Source: JAIRTY01 sp050257395 (GTDB lineage Bacteria > Actinomycetota > Actinomycetes > Streptosporangiales > Streptosporangiaceae). Taken from it: a stretch of 12,856 nt of DNA. Location: assembly GCA_050257395.1 (NCBI GenBank), contig JBLMWU010000045.1:1-12856 (forward strand), given 5' to 3'. The notes beneath the pieces were generated by a model. That model searched no databases. It saw only the letters and a program-made list of their open reading frames with translations, and was not told the origin of the DNA. The position numbers were made by a program, and so were the translations under genes. The stretch's first letter is position 1, and every line of letters starts with the position of its first letter. Positions 6,767-12,856 of the stretch are shown here, piece after piece.

Positions 6767-8359
6767 GTGGCAGAACGGGGGTTGTGCCTGGTTACCGGTG
6801 CGTCCGGGTACATCGGGGGGCGGCTGGTACCGGAGCTGCTGGCCGCCGGGTACCCGGTGCGCTGCATGGCCCGCAACCCGGACCGGCTGGCGGGCCGCCC
6901 GTGGCGGGACGAGGTGGAGACCGCCCGGGCCGACGCCTTCGACCCGCGTGCGGTGCGCCGCGCGCTGAGCGGCGCCAGCACCGCCTACTACCTGATCCAT
7001 TCGCTCGGCGGGCGGGGGTCGTTCGAGGAGCGGGACCGGGCCGCGGCGCGGATCTTCGCGGACGCCGCCCGCGCCGCCGGGCTGCGGCGGATCGTCTATC
7101 TCGGCGGCATCGCCCCGGCCGGCGCCGGGGGCCTGTCCCCGCACCTGCGTTCGCGTTCCGAGGTCGGCGAGCTCCTGCTCGCCAGCGGCGTGCCCACCGC
7201 CGTGCTGCAGGCCGCGGTGATCATCGGCAGCGGGTCGGCGTCGTTCGAGATGCTCCGCTACCTCACCGAGCGGCTGCCGGTGATGGTCACCCCGACCTGG
7301 GTGCGCACCCTGATCCAGCCGGTGGCCGTCCGTGACGTGCTGTACTACCTGACCGCCTGCGCGGGCCTGCCGCCGGAGGTGAGCCGCCGGTTCGACATCG
7401 GCGGCCCGGACATCGTCACCTACGCGGACATGATGCGGCGGTACGCGGCCGTCGCGGGCCTGCCGCGGCGGCTCATCGTCCCGGTGCCGGTACTGACCCC
7501 GCAGCTGTCCTCGCTGTGGGTCGGCCTGGTCACCCCGGTGCCCGGCGGCCTGGCCCGGCCGCTGGTGGAGTCCCTGCGCAACGAGGTGGTCTGCGGCGAG
7601 CACGACATCGCGGGCTGGATCGCTGACCCGCCCGGCGGGCTCACCCCGCTCGACGAGGCGATCGGGCTGGCGCTGCGGCGGGCCAGCCGCCCGGCCGGCC
7701 CGCTGCCCGGCGGCTCGCGGGCCGGCGACTCGCGGCCCGGCGACTCGCGGCCCGGTGACTCGCTGCCCGGGGACGCGCTGGCCAGGGAGGCGCTGGCCGG
7801 GGACGCGCTGGCCAGCGACGCCCTGCCCGGGGACCCGGCCTGGGCGGGCGGTTCGGTCTACGCGGATGAGCGCAGCGCCGTGGTGGCGGCCTCGCCCGGG
7901 GCCCTGTGGCAGGTGATCGAGGGGATCGGCGGCGACTCCGGCTGGTACTCGCTGCCCGCCGCCTGGGCGCTGCGCGGGCTGCTCGACCGGCTGGCGGGCG
8001 GGGCCGGGCTGCGGCGCGGCCGGCGCGACCCGGCGCACCTGCGGGAGGGGGACGTGGTCGACTTCTGGCGGGCCGAGAGCATCGAGCCGGGGTCGCGGCT
8101 GCGGCTGCGGGCGGAGATGAAACTGCCGGGCGAGGCGTGGCTGGAACTGTCCGCGGAGCAGGACCGGGCAGGCCGCACGGTGTACCGGCAGCGGGCGGTG
8201 TTCCGGCCGCACGGGCTCGCCGGGCAGGTGTACTGGTGGTCGCTGCGGCCCTTCCACGACCTGATCTTCGGCGCCATGCTCCGCAACATCGCCGCCACCG
8301 CCAGCCGGGGAGCGCCCGGTCCCGCTGGCGCGCGCCGCCGCACCGCGGCCGCCCGCTGA
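6767..8359 (+). CDS. Atypical SDR (NmrA/NDUFA9-like) fused to DUF2867 domain
   Basis: This 530-residue two-domain protein has no known role that I can state. Residues 8-17 (LVTGASGYIG) form the GxxGxxG nucleotide-binding loop of an extended or atypical SDR, with SDR sequence continuing to about 310. A C-terminal DUF2867 domain spans about 360-515 and ends in the characteristic WWSLRPFHDLIFGAMLRNIA-type segment. This domain order is known in actinobacterial and proteobacterial SDR-like oxidoreductases. Residues 315-354 are an unusual pentapeptide repeat linker (listed separately). GTG 6767 was chosen because it starts directly before the first beta strand; it lacks a clear ribosome binding site, and the upstream in-frame start at 6716 adds a low-complexity leader. 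It sits between araA and the second regulator, with no metabolic link to arabinose visible. It may be a cofactor-binding scaffold or reductase. Confidence 0.8.
   Translation: MAERGLCLVTGASGYIGGRLVPELLAAGYPVRCMARNPDRLAGRPWRDEVETARADAFDPRAVRRALSGASTAYYLIHSLGGRGSFEERDRAAARIFADAARAAGLRRIVYLGGIAPAGAGGLSPHLRSRSEVGELLLASGVPTAVLQAAVIIGSGSASFEMLRYLTERLPVMVTPTWVRTLIQPVAVRDVLYYLTACAGLPPEVSRRFDIGGPDIVTYADMMRRYAAVAGLPRRLIVPVPVLTPQLSSLWVGLVTPVPGGLARPLVESLRNEVVCGEHDIAGWIADPPGGLTPLDEAIGLALRRASRPAGPLPGGSRAGDSRPGDSRPGDSLPGDALAREALAGDALASDALPGDPAWAGGSVYADERSAVVAASPGALWQVIEGIGGDSGWYSLPAAWALRGLLDRLAGGAGLRRGRRDPAHLREGDVVDFWRAESIEPGSRLRLRAEMKLPGEAWLELSAEQDRAGRTVYRQRAVFRPHGLAGQVYWWSLRPFHDLIFGAMLRNIAATASRGAPGPAGARRRTAAAR
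7709..7834 (+). repeat. In-frame 15-bp minisatellite encoding eight pentapeptides
   Basis: Eight consecutive 15-bp units (7709-7828) plus a partial ninth encode the pattern G-(D/G/E)-(S/A)-(R/L)-(P/A). Units include GDSRP twice, GDSLP, GDALA twice, REALA and SDALP. The first units share the SRP/SRA type and the later ones the ALA/ALP type, suggesting stepwise duplication. The pattern is not the A(D/N)LXX consensus of beta-helical pentapeptide-repeat proteins. It sits between the SDR and DUF2867 domains, so it is probably a flexible, length-variable linker. Confidence 0.85.
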
Positions 8360-8468
8360 CCCGGGCCCGCCGCCCTCTGACGCGTGCCGCCGGGCCGCCC
8401 TGGCACCCGCCGGGCACGGCTGAGGCCCCGGCGATCCCGCCGTGATCACCCGGCCGGATTTCCGGCGA

Positions 8469-8480
8469 GCGAACGTTCGC
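8469..8480. promoter_or_regulatory. Distal operator, perfect 12-bp palindrome
   Basis: GCGAACGTTCGC is a perfect palindrome with the central CG dyad of LacI-family operators. It shares the CGAACGTTCG core with the promoter-proximal site at 8648-8661. Centre-to-centre distance is 180 bp, about 17 helical turns at 10.5 bp per turn, so the two sites lie roughly on the same face of the helix. No promoter is evident right at this copy, which fits an auxiliary operator. Confidence 0.65.
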
Positions 8481-8614
8481 ACGATTCTCGGCGCCCGGCC
8501 AGCGCGCGGGCGCCTGCCCGGGCTGGTCCCGGCGCGGCCGGGACCAGCCGGGGCGAGCCTGCCTGTGTCCGCTCACGGTGCGATAACTCCCGCGAAATGA
8601 GATCGAAACGTGTC

Positions 8615-8644
8615 TTGACCGGCGCCGCGCGCCCGGCTTAGCGT
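8615..8644 (+). promoter_or_regulatory. Sigma70-type promoter of the second LacI/GH51 operon
   Basis: TTGACC (8615-8620) and TAGCGT (8639-8644) are separated by 18 bases, a plausible actinobacterial housekeeping promoter. It lies 52 bases before the regulator's ATG. The proximal operator begins four bases after the -10 and would cover the expected transcription start. Confidence 0.65.
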
Positions 8645-8647
8645 CGG

Positions 8648-8661
8648 AGCGAACGTTCGTT
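8648..8661. promoter_or_regulatory. Proximal operator at the transcription start
   Basis: AGCGAACGTTCGTT contains the perfect 10-bp palindrome CGAACGTTCG (8650-8659), identical to the core of the distal site. It lies immediately downstream of the -10 at 8639-8644, the classical position for repression by occlusion. It is distinct from the AGCG-centred sites near araR and araB, so I assign it to the adjacent second regulator (inference). Confidence 0.7.
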
Positions 8662-8696
8662 CAACCCGAGGACGCCCCCACCCCGCAGGGACGGAC

Positions 8697-9869
8697 ATGG
8701 CACGGCGGTACGTCTCCATCAAGGAAGTCGCGGCCAAGGCCGGCGTGAGCTTCCAGACGGCCAGCAAAGTGCTGAACGGCGGCCAGGTCCGGGTGTCCCG
8801 GGAGACCGCGGCCCGCATCGTGGCGGTCGCCAAGCAGCTCGGCTACCGCCCCAACACGCTGGCCCGCAGCCTCGTCCAGCGCACCACCGGCACCCTCGGG
8901 CTGGTCGCCACCGACGTGACCGACGCCGCGATCTCCCAGGTCTCGGTGGCCGCCGAGCAGGCCGCCCGCCGTCACGGGCACGCCGTGCTGGTCGGGCACC
9001 TGGGCCAGGGGGGCGAGGACGGCGCCGAGGTCGTCCGGATGCTGATCGAGCGCCGGGTGGACGGCGTCATCGCCGCCGCGCCGCAGCTGGAAGAGGACGC
9101 GGAGGTCGCCGACCTGCTGCGCACCTACGTGCCCGCGGTGAGCCTGCACAACGTGCCGGGCGGCGGCGTCCCGGTGGTGGGGTCCAACCACCGCGACACC
9201 GGCCGGCTGGCCACCGAGCACCTGCTGTCGCTGGGGCACCGGTCCATCGGCACGGTCACCGGCCCGTTCCGGCGCCGGGTGGTGCGCAGCCGGCTGCACG
9301 GCTACGAGGACGCGCTGCGGGCCGCGGGCATCGAGCCCGACGAGGACCTGGTCGCCGAGGCAGACTGGACGCCGCGCCGGGCCGCCGAAGCGACCAGCCT
9401 GCTGCTGCGCCGCAAGCCGGACGTCAGCGCGATCTTCGCGCACAACGACAGCATGGCGATCGGCGTGCTGAGCGCGCTGGCCACGGCCGGCCGCCGGGTG
9501 CCCGACGACGTCGCCGTGGTCGGCTGCGACGACGTGCCGGTCGCCGAGTACCTGCTGCCACCGCTCACCACCGTGCGCGTGCCGCTGGCCGAGACCGGCG
9601 AGCAGGCCGTGGACCTGCTGCTGCGCTGCATCCGCGGCGAGCCCGCCCCGGACGAGCCGGTCAGGCTGCCGGTCAGCCTGATCGTCCGCGCCTCGTGCGG
9701 CTCAGGCCATGCGAGCCGATGGGCCGCGCCGCCTTCTGGACTGACGAGCGTGGCGGCGAAGGAGCCGGAGCGAGGTGGGAAGACGGCGGGTCCCAGCGGT
9801 CCGGAGGCGAGCGAGGCCAGGAACAGCAGAACCCAGGAGGAGGACGCCAGTGACCCGGATCGCGGTTGA
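8697..9869 (+). CDS. LacI-family transcriptional regulator of the GH51/ABC unit
   Basis: This 390-residue repressor probably controls itself and the downstream arabinofuranosidase and transport genes. The helix-turn-helix spans residues 7-27 (SIKEVAAKAGVSFQTASKVL), the hinge YRPNTLARSL begins at residue 50, and a ligand-binding domain follows, with the VPDDVAVVGCDDVP family motif late in the protein. Recognition-helix residues F19, Q20 and K24 differ from those of the first regulator (H, Q, R), in line with its different nearby operators. ATG 8697 is preceded by AGGGACGG. The ordinary family fold ends near residue 337; residues 338-390 are an unusual polar tail with about a quarter of codons ending in A or T, and it overlaps the next gene by 20 bases. 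The inducer is unknown, possibly arabinose or an arabino-oligosaccharide. Confidence 0.88.
   Translation: MARRYVSIKEVAAKAGVSFQTASKVLNGGQVRVSRETAARIVAVAKQLGYRPNTLARSLVQRTTGTLGLVATDVTDAAISQVSVAAEQAARRHGHAVLVGHLGQGGEDGAEVVRMLIERRVDGVIAAAPQLEEDAEVADLLRTYVPAVSLHNVPGGGVPVVGSNHRDTGRLATEHLLSLGHRSIGTVTGPFRRRVVRSRLHGYEDALRAAGIEPDEDLVAEADWTPRRAAEATSLLLRRKPDVSAIFAHNDSMAIGVLSALATAGRRVPDDVAVVGCDDVPVAEYLLPPLTTVRVPLAETGEQAVDLLLRCIRGEPAPDEPVRLPVSLIVRASCGSGHASRWAAPPSGLTSVAAKEPERGGKTAGPSGPEASEARNSRTQEEDASDPDRG
9835..9844 (+). promoter_or_regulatory. Strong ribosome binding site for GH51
   Basis: AGGAGGAGGA ends five bases before the GTG at 9850. This fixes the GH51 start inside the 3' end of the preceding regulator frame. 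An in-frame ATG at 9775 lacks such a site and would add an arginine-rich leader. Confidence 0.8.
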
Positions 9870-11331
9870 CGCCGGCCGGCCGATCGGCCAGCTCGACGCC
9901 AAGGTGTTCGGTGGCTTCATCGAGCACCTCGGCCGCTGCATCTACGGCGGGATCTACGACGAGGGCTCCTCGTTAGCCGACGAGCGCGGCTTCCGCAAGG
10001 ACGTGCTGTCCCTCCTGCGCGACCTGCGGGTGGGCGTGCTCCGGTGGCCGGGCGGCAACTTCGTCAGCAACTACCACTGGCAGGACGGCATCGGGCCGGC
10101 CGGTGACCGGCCCCGCCGGGCCGACCTGGCCTGGGGCGGCGAGGAGAGCAACCGGTTCGGCACCGACGAGTTCCTGGCCTACTGCGCCGAGCTCGGCACC
10201 GAGCCCTACATCTGCCTCAACATGGGGACCGGCACCCTGGCCGAGGCGCTCGCCTGGGTCGAGTACTGCAACGGCAGCCGCGACACCGCCTGGGCCCGGC
10301 GCCGCCGGGAGAACGGCCACGCCGGCCCCTACCGGGTCCGCTACTGGGGCCTCGGCAACGAGATCTACGGGGACTGGCAGGTCGGGGCGCTGTCCGCGGA
10401 GGAGTACGTCCGCGAGGCGACCCGCTGGGCGCGCGCCATCAAGATGCTCGACCCGGACGCGGTCCTGGTGAGCTGCGGGATGAACGGCTGGAACGACTGG
10501 GACCGGATCGTCATCGACGGCCTGTCGCCCTTCGTGGACCTGCACTCGGTGCACATCTACACCGGCTCGGGCGACTACTGGACCAACGTGCTCCAGCCGC
10601 ACCAGGCGGAACGGGCCATCCGCTGCGCCCGTGCCCTGATCGAGCGCGCCGCCTACACCAAGAAGATCGCCACCCCGCCGCGGCTCGCCTATGACGAGTG
10701 GAACGTCTGGTACCGCACCGACGACGGCACGCTGGAGGAGCGGTACTCGTTCCCCGACGCGCTGGCGGTGGCCACCTACCTCAACATCTTCATCAGGAAC
10801 TGCGACTGGGTCCGGATGGCGAACCTGGCGCAGCTGGTGAACGCGATCGCGCCGGTCGTCACCACCCCGGACACCGCCGTGATCCAGCCCATCTACTATC
10901 CGGTGCTGCTGCACGCGCAGGCAGCACTCGACACGGGGGTGGACGTCCACGTGGACGGCCCCGCGGTCAGCCCGCTGCCGGAGGGCAACCACAGCCGGTG
11001 GCCGCACCGGGTGGCTGACCTCGGGCCGTTCGCGCTGGTGGACGCCGCCGCCACGGTCAGCGCCGACCGCCGCAGGCTGACGCTGACGCTGGTGAACCGG
11101 AACCCGGACCAGCCGGAGACCGCCGCGATCGTCCTGCGCGACCAGGTGTTCGACGGCCCGGCCCGGATCCGGACGCTCACGGCGGAGCGCGACGGCCACG
11201 GCCGCGCCCTGCCCGATGTCGAGGGCGCGCAGCTGGCGGAAGGCTCCGAGACCGCCAGCGGCCCGTCCCTCACCCTCACCCTGCCGGCGCAGTCGTTCAC
11301 CGTCATCGAGACGGCCCTGGCCAGCAGTTAG
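9850..11331 (+). CDS. abfA: Intracellular GH51 alpha-L-arabinofuranosidase
   Basis: This 493-residue glycosidase removes terminal alpha-L-arabinofuranosyl residues from arabino-oligosaccharides, yielding L-arabinose. It has no signal peptide and is therefore cytoplasmic. The (beta/alpha)8 catalytic domain shows GGNFVSNYHWQDGIGP, then GLGNEIYGDWQVG with acid/base E171. YDEWNVWY supplies nucleophile E283, and MANLAQLVNAIAPV is the diagnostic late motif. A beta-sandwich C-terminal domain follows. E171 and E283 match the order and spacing of the two catalytic glutamates in characterised GH51 enzymes. Length is normal. The start overlaps the regulator's stop by 20 bases, implying translational coupling; the sugar-binding lipoprotein gene begins 40 bases downstream. 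The enzyme links oligosaccharide uptake to the AraABD pathway encoded upstream. Confidence 0.95.
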   Translation: MTRIAVDAGRPIGQLDAKVFGGFIEHLGRCIYGGIYDEGSSLADERGFRKDVLSLLRDLRVGVLRWPGGNFVSNYHWQDGIGPAGDRPRRADLAWGGEESNRFGTDEFLAYCAELGTEPYICLNMGTGTLAEALAWVEYCNGSRDTAWARRRRENGHAGPYRVRYWGLGNEIYGDWQVGALSAEEYVREATRWARAIKMLDPDAVLVSCGMNGWNDWDRIVIDGLSPFVDLHSVHIYTGSGDYWTNVLQPHQAERAIRCARALIERAAYTKKIATPPRLAYDEWNVWYRTDDGTLEERYSFPDALAVATYLNIFIRNCDWVRMANLAQLVNAIAPVVTTPDTAVIQPIYYPVLLHAQAALDTGVDVHVDGPAVSPLPEGNHSRWPHRVADLGPFALVDAAATVSADRRRLTLTLVNRNPDQPETAAIVLRDQVFDGPARIRTLTAERDGHGRALPDVEGAQLAEGSETASGPSLTLTLPAQSFTVIETALASS

Positions 11332-11371
11332 CGCCGGCGCCCCCCGCAGTAAAGGCAAGGAGTCCCCCGAC

Positions 11372-12784
11372 ATGCCTATGACCTTAGGAATCCGTCCCAC
11401 CCGCCGCAGCGGCCGCAGAGCGCTGCCCCGGCCCGCCGCGGCCGGGCTGGCCGGCGCCCTGGCCGCCGCGCTCATCGCCGGCTGCGGCGGTGGCGCGCCC
11501 ACGAGCGGCGCCAGCGCCCCCGGCGGCGGCAGCCCCAGCGCCTCGGTGCTGGCGGGCGGCTCGTGCAAGTCCTCCAGCGCCACCAAGATCACCTTCTGGG
11601 CCTGGGTGCCGGGGATCGGCCGGGCCGTGGATGAGTTCAATAAGACCCACCCGTCGATCTGCGTGACCCTGGAAGACGTCGGGGCGGGCAACCCCGAGTA
11701 CGTGAAGCTGACCAACGCGCTCAAGGCCGGGTCGGGCGCGCCCGACGTGGCCGAGGTCGAGTTCGACGAGCTGCCCTCGTTCGAGGTGCAGCATCAGGTG
11801 GTCAACATCGCCAAGTACGGCGCGGGCAAGTACAAGAGCGACTTCGTGCCGTGGGCCTGGCAGGAGGTCAGCCAGGGCGGCGGCGTCTACGCGATGCCCA
11901 GCGACTCGGGTCCGATGGGCTTCTACTACAACGCCAAGGAGCTCGCCAAGTACCATCTCAGCCCGCCGGCCACCTGGGCGCAGTTCGCCACCGAGGCCGC
12001 GGCCCTGCACAAGGCGAACCCGTCCGACTACCTGACCAACTTCGCCGCCACCGACGCGCAGTGGATGATGAGCCTGATGGCTCAGGACGGCGCGTTCCCG
12101 TTCGGCTACACCGGCGGCAGCCACGTCACCATCAACTGGACCGGCCCGCGGCAGATGGCGTTCGCCGCCTACTGGCAGAGCATGCTGAGCAAGCATGAGC
12201 TGACCACGGTGACCGACGTCGCCGCCGAGCAGTTCGCCGACATGGACAAGGGCATCAACGCGAGTTGGCTCAGCTCCGCCTGGGGACCGTCCTACTTCGC
12301 GCCCGACGCCAAGTCGTCGGTCGGCCAGTGGCAGGCCGCACCGCTGCCGCAGTGGACGGCCGGCGCGAACGTCGCAGCGAACTGGGGCGGCTCCACCTAC
12401 CCGGTGTTCAGCCAGAGCGCCCACCCGCAGCAGGCAGCGGAGTTCGCCGAGTGGCTGTGCGCCAGCCAGGCGTCCTGGAACATCGTGAAGACGCCCCCGT
12501 CCTCGCTGTTCCCCACGTATGTGCCGCTGCTGAACGACTCGGGGTTCAAGAATCTCAAGTATTCGCCGTCGGGTTCCTCCTCGCCGAACGTGACATTCAC
12601 CGGGGCCGCGCCGCAGGTGACCAGCGTGCAGTGGCCGCCGTTCATGACCTATGCGCAGACGCAGGTGGCGACCACCTTCGCCGGCGTGGCGAGCGGCAAG
12701 GAGACCCTCCAGCAGGCCTTCCGCACCTTCCAGAGCCAGCTCGTCTCCTACGCCAAGCAGCAGGGTTTCTCGGTCTCGACCTGA
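11372..12784 (+). CDS. ABC transporter sugar-binding lipoprotein
   Basis: This 470-residue family 1 extracellular solute-binding protein delivers sugars to an ABC importer. It has a basic N-region with paired arginines (R11-R12, R15-R16), a hydrophobic stretch (about 22-36) and a lipobox LIAGC with the lipidated cysteine at C38. A Gly/Ser/Ala-rich linker runs to about residue 65. The mature domain begins KITFWAWVPGIGRAVDEFN and includes the typical YAMPSDSGPMGFYYN and AANWGGSTYPVF segments. ATG 11372 has AAGGAG (11357-11362) at nine bases; a second ATG six bases on is less well spaced. Co-transcription with GH51 suggests arabinose-containing oligosaccharides as ligand, which is inference. No permease or ATPase gene lies in the window. 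Confidence 0.92.
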   Translation: MPMTLGIRPTRRSGRRALPRPAAAGLAGALAAALIAGCGGGAPTSGASAPGGGSPSASVLAGGSCKSSSATKITFWAWVPGIGRAVDEFNKTHPSICVTLEDVGAGNPEYVKLTNALKAGSGAPDVAEVEFDELPSFEVQHQVVNIAKYGAGKYKSDFVPWAWQEVSQGGGVYAMPSDSGPMGFYYNAKELAKYHLSPPATWAQFATEAAALHKANPSDYLTNFAATDAQWMMSLMAQDGAFPFGYTGGSHVTINWTGPRQMAFAAYWQSMLSKHELTTVTDVAAEQFADMDKGINASWLSSAWGPSYFAPDAKSSVGQWQAAPLPQWTAGANVAANWGGSTYPVFSQSAHPQQAAEFAEWLCASQASWNIVKTPPSSLFPTYVPLLNDSGFKNLKYSPSGSSSPNVTFTGAAPQVTSVQWPPFMTYAQTQVATTFAGVASGKETLQQAFRTFQSQLVSYAKQQGFSVST

Positions 12785-12790
12785 TCCAGC

Positions 12791-12824
12791 CGCCGCCGTG
12801 CCCGGCCCCCGGGGCACGGCGGCG
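12791..12824 (+). terminator. Strong hairpin after the solute-binding protein gene
   Basis: CGCCGCCGTGCCC (12791-12803) is perfectly complementary to GGGCACGGCGGCG (12812-12824), a 13-bp G/C-rich stem with an 8-base loop, six bases after the stop codon. There is no T-run, normal for actinobacterial intrinsic terminators. It could end the operon, or act as an attenuating, mRNA-stabilising structure between a highly expressed binding protein and downstream permease genes. Confidence 0.75.
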
Positions 12825-12828
12825 CCCG

Positions 12829-12856
12829 GGCCGGGGGGGGCGGGCCCCCCCCGGCC
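12829..12856. repeat. Perfect G8/C8 foldback at the window edge
   Basis: GGCCGGGGGGGG (12829-12840) is followed by a CGGG loop and by its exact complement CCCCCCCCGGCC (12845-12856), which ends on the last base of the window. The 12-bp stem may continue outside the window. Eight-base G and C runs back to back are unlike anything else here and are also typical of sequencing or assembly breakpoints. Confidence 0.7.

Larger units (their letters stand above)
8360..8696. other. 337-base regulatory gap before the second LacI-type gene
   Basis: There is no gene in this gap. The first 110 bases are GC-rich, without a clear dominant terminator; GCCGG-ATTT-CCGGC at 8453-8466 can form a small 5-bp hairpin. 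Two GAACGTTC-type palindromes lie at 8469-8480 and 8648-8661. An AT-richer stretch (8581-8620) leads into a good promoter at 8615-8644. The architecture fits an autoregulated LacI-family operon head with two operators. Confidence 0.7.

Noticed and set aside
6434..8482. 682-codon minus-strand open frame opposite the SDR/DUF2867 gene
   Set aside because: It is a repetitive, composition-driven shadow of the + strand gene, including its minisatellite.
8604..8614. CGAAACGTGTC as a third operator for the second regulator
   Set aside because: It has only a partial AACGT match and poor symmetry, 45 bp from the proximal operator; likely part of the AT-rich promoter upstream region.
386..11331. Hypothesis that GH76 plus GH51 plus araBDA form an actinobacterial arabinomannan-degrading locus
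   Set aside because: The arabinan of mycobacterial arabinomannan is D-arabinofuranose, whereas GH51 and AraA/B/D act on L-arabinose. The combination is better explained by separate substrates.
11326..11337. GTTAGCGC at the GH51 stop codon as a third AraR operator
   Set aside because: Only one half-site matches; the other half (CGGC) lacks the AACA/CACA arm, and no promoter is near.

Overview
The window is very GC-rich, with strongly G/C-biased third codon positions, frequent GTG starts, a lipobox-type solute-binding protein and class II LacI-family regulators. This points to a high-GC actinobacterium (an actinomycete); the sequence alone does not fix a genus. All eight supported genes lie on the + strand and are tightly packed.

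Layout. Positions 1-385 hold no confident gene, but contain a triplicated degenerate direct repeat at the left edge and an AT-richer patch with a TTAACGTTTT near-palindrome. A GH76-type (endo-alpha-1,6-mannanase family) glycoside hydrolase with an N-terminal export signal or anchor follows (386-1495). Next is a complete L-arabinose catabolic cluster: a LacI-family regulator (1681-2760, probably AraR), ribulokinase araB (2825-4543), ribulose-5-phosphate 4-epimerase araD (4540-5229, ATGA overlap with araB) and L-arabinose isomerase araA (5276-6673). A fused atypical-SDR/DUF2867 protein (6767-8359) interrupts the theme and carries an eight-unit pentapeptide minisatellite between its two domains. 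After a 337-base regulatory gap come a second LacI-family regulator (8697-9869), an intracellular GH51 alpha-L-arabinofuranosidase (9850-11331) and an ABC sugar-binding lipoprotein (11372-12784). A strong hairpin and then a G8/C8 foldback lie at the right edge.

How it works together (inference from families and order). The lipoprotein captures arabinose-containing oligosaccharides, with permeases presumably beyond the right edge. The signal-less GH51 enzyme releases L-arabinose in the cytoplasm. AraA, AraB and AraD convert it to L-ribulose, L-ribulose-5-phosphate and D-xylulose-5-phosphate for the pentose phosphate pathway.

The most notable structure is regulatory. Each LacI-type gene is associated with its own operator class. 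A lac-like GTGAGCG(G/C)TAACA motif overlaps the -10 of the first regulator and recurs across the araB start codon. A different GAACGTTC palindrome occurs twice, 180 bp apart, around the promoter of the second regulator. This suggests separate control of monosaccharide catabolism and oligosaccharide uptake/cleavage. I see no CRISPR array, RNA gene, insertion sequence or defence system.
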